Positions 1-7,803 of a stretch of DNA of 64,000 bases are shown in pieces (the first letter of the stretch is position 1; each line of letters begins with the position of its first letter). The notes beneath the pieces are model-generated. The model worked only from the letters and a program-made list of their open reading frames with translations, did not search any database and had not been told where the DNA came from. This stretch comes from Falsiphaeobacter marinintestinus. Its GTDB lineage: Bacteria > Pseudomonadota > Alphaproteobacteria > Rhodobacterales > Rhodobacteraceae. Where the stretch lies: contig NZ_VOGO01000005.1 in NCBI RefSeq assembly GCF_007923355.1, positions 124,001-188,000 on the forward strand, in the 5' to 3' direction. The position numbers were made by a program, and so were the translations under genes.

Positions 1-40
1 GCGAGGGTATGAAACCGTTCAAGTCGAAATAGGCCACGCC

Positions 41-664
41 ATGTCCGTACTGGTGGTTCTGGATTACATGTCGGTGGTGATCTTTGCGCTGACAGGCGCA
101 CTGGTGGCCAGCCGGGCGCAACTGGATCCCGTGGGTTTTGCCTTTGTCGCCTGCCTGACAGCGGTCGGCGGGGGCACGGTGCGCGACGTGCTGCTGGACC
201 GTCACCCGGTGTTCTGGGTCGGACAACCCGCCTATATTGCCCTGTCGGTGGCGGCGGCGCTGATCGTGTTCTTTACGGCCCATCTGGTCGAAAGCCGGTA
301 CAACCTGCTGATCTGGCTGGATAGTTTTGCGCTGTCCTTCGCCATGGCCGCAGGGACTGCCGCCGCCCTGACGCTTAACCAGCCTGCGGTGATTGTGGTG
401 TTGATGGGGATTTCGACCGGGTGTCTGGGCGGCCTGATGCGGGACGTTGTCTGCAACGAGGTGCCGCTGGTGCTGAAACAGGGCGAACTTTACGTCACCT
501 GCGCCTTTGTCGGCGCGCTGGTTGCGCTGGTCGCGGTGTGGCTGGATGTGTATCAGCCCGCCGCCTTGGGCCTTGGCGCCCTGGCTTGCTGGAGTCTGCG
601 GGCCGGGTCACTGGTATTCGGGTGGCGGTTGCCGGTCTACAAGGCGCGTCCGCCGCGACACTGA
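41..664 (+). CDS. TRIC-type cation channel family protein (UPF0126, YadS-like)
   Basis: A 207-residue integral membrane protein with about seven hydrophobic segments. It is built of two repeated halves, each carrying a glycine-rich G-x-x-R-D turn: GGGTVRD at residues 43-49 and GGLMRD at 130-135. That duplicated motif and the length fit the UPF0126/TRIC family, whose bacterial members form trimeric monovalent cation channels in the inner membrane. The start is the first ATG of the frame; only a weak purine stretch precedes it. An upstream reading frame ends at base 32, so it may be the last gene of an operon entering from the left. The family call is firm; the transported ion is not determinable from sequence. 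Confidence 0.85.
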   Translation: MSVLVVLDYMSVVIFALTGALVASRAQLDPVGFAFVACLTAVGGGTVRDVLLDRHPVFWVGQPAYIALSVAAALIVFFTAHLVESRYNLLIWLDSFALSFAMAAGTAAALTLNQPAVIVVLMGISTGCLGGLMRDVVCNEVPLVLKQGELYVTCAFVGALVALVAVWLDVYQPAALGLGALACWSLRAGSLVFGWRLPVYKARPPRH

Positions 665-668
665 CAGA

Positions 669-908
669 TCAGCGGCTACGGTATCTCTGCCACAGCCAGA
701 TGATCAGCAACGCGCCCAGAACCGCGCCGACAAACCCGGACATCCATCCCATCATCGTCAGCAGCGCCCGCAGGATCAGACCGCCCAGCAACGCGCCGAT
801 GATACCGATGAACATCGTGGTCGGAATGTCCGCTTCCATCCCCATGATCCGCGTCGCCAGAAATCCGGCGGCGGCCCCGATGATGATCAGTCCAAGAATG
901 CTCACCAT
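669..908 (-). CDS. GlsB/YeaQ/YmgE-like small membrane protein
   Basis: A 79-residue protein starting MVSILGLIIIG, with three hydrophobic segments and little else. The glycine-rich first helix (GLIIIGAAAGFLATRIMG) and the GIIGALLGG turn near residues 34-42 are typical of the transglycosylase-associated (GlsB/YeaQ/YmgE) family, small stress-associated inner-membrane proteins of unknown biochemical activity. A longer frame runs upstream into the neighbouring gene, but the family's usual length supports the start at 908. Its stop is 4 bases from the stop of the convergent TRIC gene, and it lies 7 bases behind another small membrane protein gene, so the pair is probably co-transcribed with the fmt cluster. 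Confidence 0.75.
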   Translation of the reverse strand: MVSILGLIIIGAAAGFLATRIMGMEADIPTTMFIGIIGALLGGLILRALLTMMGWMSGFVGAVLGALLIIWLWQRYRSR

Positions 909-915
909 GTCAGCC

Positions 916-1152
916 TCACTTTTTCCAGTGGAACAGTACGATAACCAACGCGCCGATTGACGACACGATAGCATTGATCCCATGCGACCCGAAGCCGATC
1001 CCGAACATCACCCGCAACAGGTACAGCGCCAATGCCCCGCCGACGCAGATGAACACGGACGGCAAGTACCCGTTATGGGTAAAACCTGACCGCTCGGAAA
1101 TGTACCCGACAATTCCGGCGATCAGCAGGGTTCCGAACAGGGTGACGTGCAT
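916..1152 (-). CDS. Small membrane protein, GlsB/YeaQ-like size
   Basis: A 78-residue, three-helix membrane protein. It begins with a hydrophobic stretch (VTLFGTLLIAGIVGYISE), has a second around residues 33-50 and a third near the C-terminus, ending in basic HWKK. Size, topology and position directly upstream of the GlsB-like gene suggest a distant paralogue of that family, but the sequence is diverged and this is inference. It lies 12 bases downstream of fmt on the same strand and is probably read as part of the same transcript. Confidence 0.65.
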   Translation of the reverse strand: MHVTLFGTLLIAGIVGYISERSGFTHNGYLPSVFICVGGALALYLLRVMFGIGFGSHGINAIVSSIGALVIVLFHWKK

Positions 1153-1164
1153 TGTTGTACTCCC

Positions 1165-2070
1165 TCAGAGCCGGGTGCCTTTGGGCACCGGCCAGCCGCG
1201 CAAGAAGGTTTCAGCATCCTGCGCGCCTTTGCCAGCCCTTTGCAACCTGACAAGTTGCACCGCGCCGTCGCCGCACGCCACGGTCAACGCATCATCCAGA
1301 ATGGTTCCGGGCTTCCCCTGCGCGTCCGTGACACGTGACGCCAGCAGCTTGACCCGCTGACCTTCGATCTCGGTCCAGGCCCCGGGAAATGGCGACAGCC
1401 CGCGAATCTGACGGTCGACGGTTTCGGCCGGTTGGGTCCAGTCGACCCGCGCTTCGGCCTTGTCGATCTTATGGGCATAGGTCACGCCCTGATCGGGCTG
1501 CGGATCAGGCGTCAGCTGGGGCAATTTGGCCAGCGCTTCGACGATCAACCCGGCCCCCATGACCGACAGGCGGTCATGCAATTCGGCGGTGGTTTCTTCG
1601 GCCCCGATGGGGGTGGCCTGTCGCAGCAGCACAGGACCGGTATCCAGCCCGGCCTCCATCTGCATGATGCAGACGCCGGTTTCGCCATCCCCCGCCATGA
1701 TCGCGCGATGGATCGGCGCCGCGCCGCGCCAGCGCGGCAGCAGGCTGGCGTGGATGTTGAGGCATCCGTGGGTGGGTGCATCAAGGATGGGTTGCGGCAG
1801 GATCAGGCCATAAGCGACGACCACGGCGATATCGGCGTTCAGAGCTGCAAATTCAGCCTGCGCATCAGCGCTTTTCAGCGAAACCGGGTGGCGAACGGGC
1901 AGGCCCAGTTCCAGAGCGCGGGCATGGACCGGCGTCGGGCGTTCTTTCTTGCCGCGTCCCGCCGGGCGGGGGGGCTGGCAATAGACGCAAGCGATGTCAT
2001 GCCCGGCGTCCACCAAAGCATTCAGTACCGGCACCGAAAAATCGGGGGTTCCCATGAAAACGACGCGCAT
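1165..2070 (-). CDS. fmt: Methionyl-tRNA formyltransferase
   Basis: Transfers a formyl group from 10-formyltetrahydrofolate to the amino group of Met-tRNA(fMet), making the initiator tRNA. The 301-residue product starts [16 protein letters not shown], the standard N-terminus of the family. It carries the [12 protein letters not shown] segment near residue 108 that lines the folate/catalytic pocket (Asn, His and Asp of the N-terminal formyltransferase fold), followed by the smaller C-terminal OB-like domain. An in-frame ATG 42 bases upstream would add a tail without family support. Downstream of three def-type genes and a MaoC-like gene on the same strand: formylation and deformylation are encoded together. 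Confidence 0.95.
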   Translation of the reverse strand: MRVVFMGTPDFSVPVLNALVDAGHDIACVYCQPPRPAGRGKKERPTPVHARALELGLPVRHPVSLKSADAQAEFAALNADIAVVVAYGLILPQPILDAPTHGCLNIHASLLPRWRGAAPIHRAIMAGDGETGVCIMQMEAGLDTGPVLLRQATPIGAEETTAELHDRLSVMGAGLIVEALAKLPQLTPDPQPDQGVTYAHKIDKAEARVDWTQPAETVDRQIRGLSPFPGAWTEIEGQRVKLLASRVTDAQGKPGTILDDALTVACGDGAVQLVRLQRAGKGAQDAETFLRGWPVPKGTRL

Positions 2071-2137
2071 GTGCCTGCCCTTGCCTGTTTGATTTGCGCG
2101 CACAGTATTCATGCAGGGCCGGTTGTCCAGCGCGGTG

Positions 2138-2602
2138 TCATTTTGCGGTTTTAGGGAAAATCCCTTTGCTGACGAACTGCATCACCGGGGTTCCGTCCTG
2201 CGTGCTGGTCGTCACCTTGTTGACGACAAACCCGATCTCGGGGCGGCTTTTGGGTTCGATCAGATCGATCACCTCCATCCGCACGGACAGGACGTTGCCG
2301 GGAAATACCGGGCGCAGCCAGCGCAGTTCATCAATGCCGGGCGAACCAAGCGAGGTGCCGTTATTCTTTTCCATGTTTTCGACCATCATCGCCATGGTCA
2401 TGGCACAGGTGTGCCAGCCGCTGGCGCAAAGCCCGCCGAACAGCGATTGCTTGGCCGCTTCGGCATCCATATGAAAGAACTGCGGATCGTATTTGCTGGC
2501 GAACTCGATCACCTCGGCTTCGGTCACCTCGTAAGATCCGAAATCTTGCACCTGGCCGACTTCAAAGCTCTCGAACGGAATCAGATTTGGTTGCTTGGAC
2601 AT
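2138..2602 (-). CDS. MaoC-like (R)-hydratase/dehydratase family protein
   Basis: A single hot-dog-fold protein of 154 residues. The hydratase signature is visible as an Asp and a His six residues apart in [13 protein letters not shown], around residues 39-51, followed by a [10 protein letters not shown] turn. Such proteins hydrate or dehydrate CoA-linked enoyl groups, often in fatty acid, polyhydroxyalkanoate or branched-chain metabolism, but the substrate here is unknown. The start MSKQPN is chosen because an upstream in-frame extension lacks family similarity. It lies between the def-like gene and fmt on the same strand; this neighbourhood gives no obvious metabolic link. Confidence 0.85.
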   Translation of the reverse strand: MSKQPNLIPFESFEVGQVQDFGSYEVTEAEVIEFASKYDPQFFHMDAEAAKQSLFGGLCASGWHTCAMTMAMMVENMEKNNGTSLGSPGIDELRWLRPVFPGNVLSVRMEVIDLIEPKSRPEIGFVVNKVTTSTQDGTPVMQFVSKGIFPKTAK

Positions 2603-2689
2603 GCGCGGGCCTTTCTGTTTGTTCTCAGGAGGCCGCATGGTCGGGCGCAACGCAATCGTTTCGCCGGGGTTCCTTGCGGAAACGCCACG

Positions 2690-3190
2690 TCACAAGGCGG
2701 CAAGCTTGCGGGCCTTGCGCAGCAGCATGTCGCGTTTGACCTTGCTGAGGTTGTCGAAATACATCCGGCCGTTCAGGTGGTCGATCTGGTGTTGGACACT
2801 GGTCGCTTCGACACCGATAAAGTCGCGCTCGGCCAACTGCCCATTCTGATCCAGAAATCGTACGGTTACAGCGCGCGGGCGTTTGAATTTGGCCGAAACG
2901 CCGGGCAAGTTCGGGCTGGCCTCTTCATGCTCGCGCAGCTGGGTCGAGGCGTGTAGGATTTCCGGGTTGGCCAGACGCACCGCCTTGCCCCGTTCGGATG
3001 ACCCATCCACCACGGCCAAACGCAGCATCACACCGATCTGGGGGCCAGCAAGCCCGACGCCCGGCATCGCTTCCATCGTGTCGATCATGTCGTCCCAGAT
3101 CGCGCGGATATCGTCAGTGATCTCGGACACGTCATCGGCGGGGGTGCGCAGGCGTTTGTCAGGCCAGGGCAGGCAGGTGCGGACTGTCAT
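2690..3190 (-). CDS. Degenerate peptide deformylase-like protein (probably not a deformylase)
   Basis: A 166-residue member of the peptide deformylase fold, third of a tandem set. Motif I is kept with one change (GVGLAGPQIG, residues 44-53; Gly49 where active enzymes have Ala). Motif II, normally EGCLS, reads EASPN at 90-94: the metal-binding Cys is Ser92. Motif III, normally HExxH, reads HQIDH at 134-138: the catalytic Glu is Gln135. The two metal His remain. Losing the Cys ligand and the general base should abolish standard deformylation. Its ATG overlaps the stop of the active upstream copy (ATGA), so it is translationally coupled. The rest of the fold is intact, which argues for a kept function rather than decay. 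Confidence 0.85.
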   Translation of the reverse strand: MTVRTCLPWPDKRLRTPADDVSEITDDIRAIWDDMIDTMEAMPGVGLAGPQIGVMLRLAVVDGSSERGKAVRLANPEILHASTQLREHEEASPNLPGVSAKFKRPRAVTVRFLDQNGQLAERDFIGVEATSVQHQIDHLNGRMYFDNLSKVKRDMLLRKARKLAAL

Positions 3191-3684
3191 TGGGTCGCTT
3201 TCAGATATGCGCCTTCGACCTGCGCCCGGTCTTCGGGCGTGAGGTGGTCAAAGGTCACGACGCCATTCAGATGATCAAATTCGTGCTGGATACAGCGGGC
3301 TTCGAACCCGTCAAAGTCGGCCATGTCGATGTCACCGTTATGAGCTGTCCACTGCACGGTAACGGCCTTGTGCCGTTCAACCGGCACCAGCACACCCGGG
3401 ATCGACAGGCAGCCTTCCTCGGCCACCACCGGAACACGTTCGGCGGCCATGATCGTCGGGTTGATCATCACCATCGGGGTCTTTTCGCCCTCTTTCCAGC
3501 CGACATCCATGACAAAGACCCGCTTCATCACGCCGATCTGAGGCGCGGCAAGCCCCCGGCCATTCGCGGCATACATGGTGTCGAACATGTCGGTGATCAG
3601 ATCATCCAGATGTTCGTGTTCGACCGGGGCGCATTTTTGCGACAGTCGCGGGTCGGGCCACATGACCACAGGCCGGACCGCCAT
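3187..3684 (-). CDS. def: Peptide deformylase (second copy)
   Basis: Removes the N-formyl group from nascent proteins using an active-site metal. In the 165-residue product all three motifs are intact: GRGLAAPQIG (about residues 42-51), EEGCLSIPG (about 89-97) with the Cys ligand, and HEFDH (about 134-138) with two His ligands and the catalytic Glu. It starts 1 base after the first def gene and overlaps the start of the degenerate third copy by 4 bases, so the three form one translationally coupled unit. It is clearly diverged from the other active copy, pointing to an old duplication. Confidence 0.93.
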   Translation of the reverse strand: MAVRPVVMWPDPRLSQKCAPVEHEHLDDLITDMFDTMYAANGRGLAAPQIGVMKRVFVMDVGWKEGEKTPMVMINPTIMAAERVPVVAEEGCLSIPGVLVPVERHKAVTVQWTAHNGDIDMADFDGFEARCIQHEFDHLNGVVTFDHLTPEDRAQVEGAYLKATQ

Positions 3685-4203
3685 TTAAACCCGCGCCTGT
3701 TCGCGTTTCAGCTTTTGCATCTTGCGCGTGATCATCTGCCGTTTCATTGGTTTCAGATAATCGATGAACAGCTTGCCATTCAGATGGTCAATCTCGTGTT
3801 GAACGCAGGTCGCCCACAGCCCGCCAAACGCTTCTTTGTGCGGGTTGCCGTCGACATCGACCCATGTGACTTCGACCTCGGCGGGGCGGGTCACATCTGC
3901 GTATTGTTCAGGGATCGACAAACAGCCCTCTTCATAGGTGTTCAGATCGTCTGAACTGGCCACCACTTCGGGGTTGATCATGACCAAGGGGCGCGGCGTT
4001 TCGCCTTCCTCTTTGACGCAGTCCAACACGATCAGGCGATCGAGCACGCCGATCTGTGGCGCGGCCAGCCCAATGCCGGGCGCGTCATACATGGTTTCCA
4101 ACATGTCTTTGGCCAGCTTGCGCAGATCACCGGTGATATCGGTCACGGGTGCACAAACCTTTTTCAGGCGGGGGTCGGGGTGGATCAGAATAGGGCGTTT
4201 CAT
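3685..4203 (-). CDS. def: Peptide deformylase (first copy)
   Basis: Removes the formyl group from the N-terminal Met of new polypeptides. In the 172-residue product the motifs GIGLAAPQIG (about 44-53), EEGCLSIPE (about 91-99) and HEIDHLNG (about 136-143) are all present, and the basic C-terminal helix ends in KLKREQARV. It is the copy closest to the housekeeping type 1 enzymes. First gene of the minus-strand def-def-def-like-MaoC-fmt cluster; its promoter must lie in the 96-base divergent gap shared with the PatB-like gene. Confidence 0.95.
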   Translation of the reverse strand: MKRPILIHPDPRLKKVCAPVTDITGDLRKLAKDMLETMYDAPGIGLAAPQIGVLDRLIVLDCVKEEGETPRPLVMINPEVVASSDDLNTYEEGCLSIPEQYADVTRPAEVEVTWVDVDGNPHKEAFGGLWATCVQHEIDHLNGKLFIDYLKPMKRQMITRKMQKLKREQARV

Positions 4204-4299
4204 ACTTTTGCATGTAGGCGATCAAGGCCCGCGCTGCAACGGCCCCTTGAACCTGCGGAATTTCCGGGTAGCGTGCAGCCGCTGGACATGGAGACGGGC

Positions 4300-5472
4300 A
4301 TGAATTTCGACGAGCTTATCGACCGCCGCAACACGGATTGCGCCAAATGGGACAAGATGGAGGCCATCTATGGCGTGCCCGCCGACGAAGGTCTGGCGAT
4401 GTGGGTCGCCGATACGGATTTCCGAGCGCCTCAGGTTGTTCTGGACAAGATGCACGAGATGATCGCGCACGGGGTATTCGGGTACTTCGACAATTCGGTC
4501 AGCTTCAACGGCGCGATACAGTGGTGGATGCAGGAGCGTCACGGGTGGAGTGTCGAGCCCGATTGGATCTTTACCACCACCGGAATCGTCAACGCCGTCG
4601 GCTTGTGTCTGGATACGTTCACGCAACCGGGCGATGGAATTGTCGTATTCTCGCCCGTCTATCACGCATTCGGAAAGGTGGTGCGCAACGCCGGGCGCGA
4701 GTTGATCGAATGCGAGATGGTCAACGACAATGGCCGCTATCTGCTGGATTTTGACGCGTGGGACGCACAGATGACCGGCAAGGAAACCATGCTGATCCTG
4801 TGTTCGCCGCACAACCCCGGTGGCCGGGTCTGGACCCAGGCCGAACTTCAGGGGGTCGCGGATTTTGCCAAACGCCACGATCTGCTGCTGGTTTCAGATG
4901 AAATTCATCACGACCTTGTCTATCCGGGCTTCAAACATATCCCGATGCCGCTGGCCGATCCGTCGGTGATCGACCGTCTGGTAATGCTGACCGCCCCGTC
5001 AAAGACCTTCAACATCGCAGGCCTGCATACCGGCAACGTGATCATCCAGGACCCCAAACTGCGCGCCCGCTTCCGCGACCGGATGCTGGCGCTGAGCGTG
5101 GCTGGCAACAGCATGGGTCAGGCCGCGCTGGCCGCAGCCTATTCACCCGAGGGCGCGGCCTGGGTCGATGCGCAAATGCAGTATCTGGAGGGCAATCGCA
5201 AAGTGTTTGACGCGGCAATTGCCGACCTACCGGGGGTGACATCCATGCCGCTGGAATCGACGTTCCTGTCCTGGGTCGATTTCTCGGGCACGGGAATGCC
5301 CACCGCTGAATTTACCCGCCGCGTGGAGAAAGAGGCCAAGATCGCCGCCAACCATGGTGCGTCCTTTGGTCAGGGCGGCGAGTCTTTCCTGCGGTTCAAC
5401 ATCGGCACGCAAAGGTCGCGGGTGGAAGAGGCCTGTGACCGTCTGCGCGCGGCATTTTCGGACCTGCAATAA
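4300..5472 (+). CDS. PatB/MalY-type pyridoxal phosphate C-S lyase (cystathionine beta-lyase-like)
   Basis: A 390-residue fold-type I PLP enzyme of the MalY/PatB class. N-terminal MWVADTDF (34-41), HNPGG (171-175), SDEIHHDL (199-206) and the PLP-binding Lys235 in APSKTFNIAG are all visible. This class cleaves C-S bonds of cystathionine or cysteine conjugates, releasing a thiol, pyruvate and ammonia; some members also act as transcriptional modulators. The start MNFDELIDRR fits the family; an in-frame ATG lies 12 bases upstream. Divergent from def and convergent with the RTX gene. It could equally be named a class I/II aminotransferase; the PatB/MalY pattern is the more specific call. Confidence 0.85.
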   Translation: MNFDELIDRRNTDCAKWDKMEAIYGVPADEGLAMWVADTDFRAPQVVLDKMHEMIAHGVFGYFDNSVSFNGAIQWWMQERHGWSVEPDWIFTTTGIVNAVGLCLDTFTQPGDGIVVFSPVYHAFGKVVRNAGRELIECEMVNDNGRYLLDFDAWDAQMTGKETMLILCSPHNPGGRVWTQAELQGVADFAKRHDLLLVSDEIHHDLVYPGFKHIPMPLADPSVIDRLVMLTAPSKTFNIAGLHTGNVIIQDPKLRARFRDRMLALSVAGNSMGQAALAAAYSPEGAAWVDAQMQYLEGNRKVFDAAIADLPGVTSMPLESTFLSWVDFSGTGMPTAEFTRRVEKEAKIAANHGASFGQGGESFLRFNIGTQRSRVEEACDRLRAAFSDLQ

Positions 5473-5505
5473 GCAGGTCCGAGCAGTCAGGAAACGCTTA
5501 CGACA

Positions 5506-6606
5506 TCAAGAGGTCACCACGATCTGATCGGCGGTCACGCCGGTGGTGCCCTCAAGCCGGATAACGGCGATGCCCGGTGATTGGCCATAGTATCCGGTAT
5601 ACGTCACGCGCACGTCGGTATAGCTGCCATCGTCGGCTTCGACGATATCCACATCGCGGACGTCATTTGGCGTTTGAAACACGCCGACCTGCAGGACGTC
5701 TTGATCCGGGTCGAAATCGGTGACGCGGAGATAGATGTCGTCCGCCTCTCCGTTAGAGGCATTCCAGACCCGCGCATCGATCGTATCGGCGCCGTCACCG
5801 GTGGTGACCACGGCCGGGCCTTCCGTGTCGCGAAATTGGTTCCAGACCGAAATCAGGTCGTCACCCGCACCGGCAAATCCGGTTGTGCCCGAATCCAGTT
5901 GCAGGTGGTCATCCCCATCCTCACCATGAACCTCGCCGCCATTACCGGCGGCGAGGAAGTCATCCCCGACACCACCATAAGCCAGCGCGTTGGTCCCGGT
6001 CGCAGAAAGGTTATCGTTGCCTTCGTCACCGTACAGAACAATTGGGGCATCCCCATAGGCAGACAGATAATCATCCCCGTCACCGCCATATGCTGTCCCG
6101 CCACCCGACATTGACAGATCGTCGTCGCCAGCCCCAAGGTCGACGGTTGCAAAAGCGGCGCTGACGCTGTCATCGCCTTCGCCCCCCAATACAATCGCCC
6201 CGTCGCCGAGGGCCGTGATGTCATCATCTCCCGAGCCCCCCAAAAGGGTCACATCCTGATGCGACGATTCCAGAATGTCGTCACCTCCGCCCCCGTCGAC
6301 GGTGATCCCATCGGCGTCGGCAGAGAACCAATCGTTGATATCGCTTCCGGTGGTGTCTTCGGTTACCGAAACTTCGGTCGTGTCATTTCGCACAACGACA
6401 TAATCTTCGGGCAGGAAACTAACGAGATAATCGCCATCTGTTGCGGCTTCCAGATAGTACCCTTCGACCGGCGCATTGGCATTGATGTCGCCTACACGAT
6501 CCTGGGGATCGTCGCTTTCTGATTCAATACCCTTCAGGTCGACGACACCCAGCAATTCAAGCCCAAAAACCTGTTCAAAATCTTCCAGTTCATAATTGTC
6601 TGACAA
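5506..6606 (-). CDS. RTX-type calcium-binding protein, C-terminal part after an in-frame stop
   Basis: A 366-residue frame opening with a TTG. After about 110 residues of non-repeat acidic sequence come about nine Gly/Asp-rich RTX-type repeats (GGSGDDD, GGEGDD, LGAGDDD, GGDGDD, GDEGND, GGVGDD, GEDGDD, AGAGDD), roughly residues 120-280. These bind calcium in a beta-roll and are typical of secreted proteins. The last 80 residues form an acidic non-repeat domain. No signal peptide or obvious own ribosome site. The same frame continues upstream through a single TAA into the frame at 6643-6993, so this is most likely the back part of one gene. Confidence 0.7.
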   Translation of the reverse strand: MSDNYELEDFEQVFGLELLGVVDLKGIESESDDPQDRVGDINANAPVEGYYLEAATDGDYLVSFLPEDYVVVRNDTTEVSVTEDTTGSDINDWFSADADGITVDGGGGDDILESSHQDVTLLGGSGDDDITALGDGAIVLGGEGDDSVSAAFATVDLGAGDDDLSMSGGGTAYGGDGDDYLSAYGDAPIVLYGDEGNDNLSATGTNALAYGGVGDDFLAAGNGGEVHGEDGDDHLQLDSGTTGFAGAGDDLISVWNQFRDTEGPAVVTTGDGADTIDARVWNASNGEADDIYLRVTDFDPDQDVLQVGVFQTPNDVRDVDIVEADDGSYTDVRVTYTGYYGQSPGIAVIRLEGTTGVTADQIVVTS

Positions 6607-6642
6607 CCTGTCTTCTTCTTGCCCCGGGATATCATTTTGCGT

Positions 6643-6993
6643 TTACCACGAAGCATCGGACCAATCCACGCCTTCGGGCACAAGGTAAAACCTGGCCTCG
6701 TCAGTTGCGATGAAATCGTCCGGATCATCTTGCGTATCAAGGTAGTAAATGACTGCTAACGAACCAGTTTCATCTTCCCCGAGTTCAATATCCACGCCAT
6801 CTTCGGTCTGGACAAAGGAGGCCCCGGTATCTGGCATGATGTCGGGAACTTCCGTTTCATTTGGAAGTTCCTCGTCATCCATTTCATCCATTGGGTCCGA
6901 ATCATCCACCGCGACGCTGTCGTCGTCGTCTGAAATCAGAAGTGACCCTATCGCCAACCCCGACAATAGCAGAATAAGCGCCAAAGGACCCAT
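6643..6993 (-). CDS. N-terminal part of the RTX-type protein (membrane anchor and acidic stalk)
   Basis: A 116-residue frame starting with a hydrophobic helix (PLALILLLSGLAIGSLLI, residues 3-20), followed directly by an Asp-rich stretch and an acidic domain. This anchor-plus-DDDD start is what I recall at the N-terminus of Rhodobacterales calcium-binding RTX-like proteins, where the chain runs on into repeats. Here it ends at a TAA after DASW, and 12 sense codons later in the same frame the RTX portion opens. Alone it would be a small anchored acidic protein with no repeats. An AT-rich upstream region (about 6995-7070) probably holds the promoter. Confidence 0.6.
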   Translation of the reverse strand: MGPLALILLLSGLAIGSLLISDDDDSVAVDDSDPMDEMDDEELPNETEVPDIMPDTGASFVQTEDGVDIELGEDETGSLAVIYYLDTQDDPDDFIATDEARFYLVPEGVDWSDASW

Positions 6994-7237
6994 ATTTAAC
7001 CCTCTATTCTAATTACCAAAATTCACATAAACTTTTAAAGTCAAAATAAATTTTTGCAAACCTTACGTGTTCTCCTTTTAGTTTCCCTTCAATTCGCCAG
7101 AACTGGGTACAGTTGGGCAGATGTATTCTGAAAGTGACCCAACCTGAGCCGGTTACAAACGTCCATCACAGCGAGCAGGAATTCAATCCTGCGCAAAAGG
7201 CGAAGGCGCAAAACCTGTCAGGGCAGGACGCCCGGAT

Positions 7238-7588
7238 TCAAGACCGGGGCAGCAGGGCCACGGGTGCATCGGGGTCGCGGGTATAGTCCAGCGGTGCACG
7301 GTCGGTCGCGGCAGTGTTGCGTTTGAACTCGTAAACCATCTCGCCGCGCTCCTCTTCCGAGGCGACGATCAGACACTGGTACAAATAGCGAGACCCGTCA
7401 TACAGGTCGATCAGTCCGCGCAACGGCGGCACGCTTTCGGCTTCGACCGCGAAACCGGTACGCCACATACGCAGAACGCGAAAATAGTCATCTCCGACCT
7501 GAACCCGCAACCGGCTGGCTTTCTTCAGACTGGCAATCCGGGCAGCATCCAATCCGTCGCGTACTTCTTTAGGCAAAAACGTCGTCAT
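7238..7588 (-). CDS. Hypothetical protein
   Basis: A 116-residue soluble protein that I do not recognise. It starts MTTFLPKEVRDGLDAA; a basic N-terminal helix (residues 10-30) is followed by a mostly beta section (RVQVGDDYFRVLRMW, residues 25-40; LIDLYDGSRYLYQCLIVASEEERGEMVYEFKR across 60-92) and a Pro/Asp-rich tail. No signal peptide or membrane segment. The start is the second in-frame ATG; the first adds only six residues. The beta-rich core vaguely recalls small PilZ-like barrels but lacks the RxxxR and D/NxSxxG motifs, so I do not assign it. Confidence 0.65.
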   Translation of the reverse strand: MTTFLPKEVRDGLDAARIASLKKASRLRVQVGDDYFRVLRMWRTGFAVEAESVPPLRGLIDLYDGSRYLYQCLIVASEEERGEMVYEFKRNTAATDRAPLDYTRDPDAPVALLPRS

Positions 7589-7803
7589 CGAAATCCCCCA
7601 TTTCAATGATGTCAGAGTGACTCAGCATCCCGAATAATCAAGTCGGGAATCGTCTTGCCGTGGCGTCCGTCACCCGCCAGGCACACCGTGCAGATGCAGC
7701 ATCCAGACGCCCTGTGCAGCATCGCAGAGACGCTGCGCGCGGGTGGGAATGGTGTGGATGTCTAGAAACGCTATGTAAACAAGCATCAGACCAGGAGGGT
7801 ACC

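Larger units (their letters stand above)
5506..6993 (-). pseudogene. Full-length RTX calcium-binding gene interrupted by one in-frame TAA
   Basis: From the start at 6993 to the stop at 5506 the frame is continuous for 496 codons apart from one TAA at 6643-6645. The 12 codons after it (TQNDIPGQEEDR) read as sensible linker leading into LSDNYELEDFEQVFG. There is no frameshift, and codon use is alike on both sides. Explanations: a recent nonsense mutation, stop-codon readthrough, or a base-call error. The codon could be one substitution from Ser, Gln, Glu, Lys, Leu or Tyr codons. Confidence 0.6.

Noticed and set aside
1-32. End of an upstream gene (frame closing at TAG 30-32)
   Set aside because: Only a few codons are visible (ending KPFKSK), so no product can be named.
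7175-7192. GCAGGA-ATTCAA-TCCTGC dyad after the 7238 gene
   Set aside because: Short, no T-run, and no gene start close by; not enough to call a terminator or operator.
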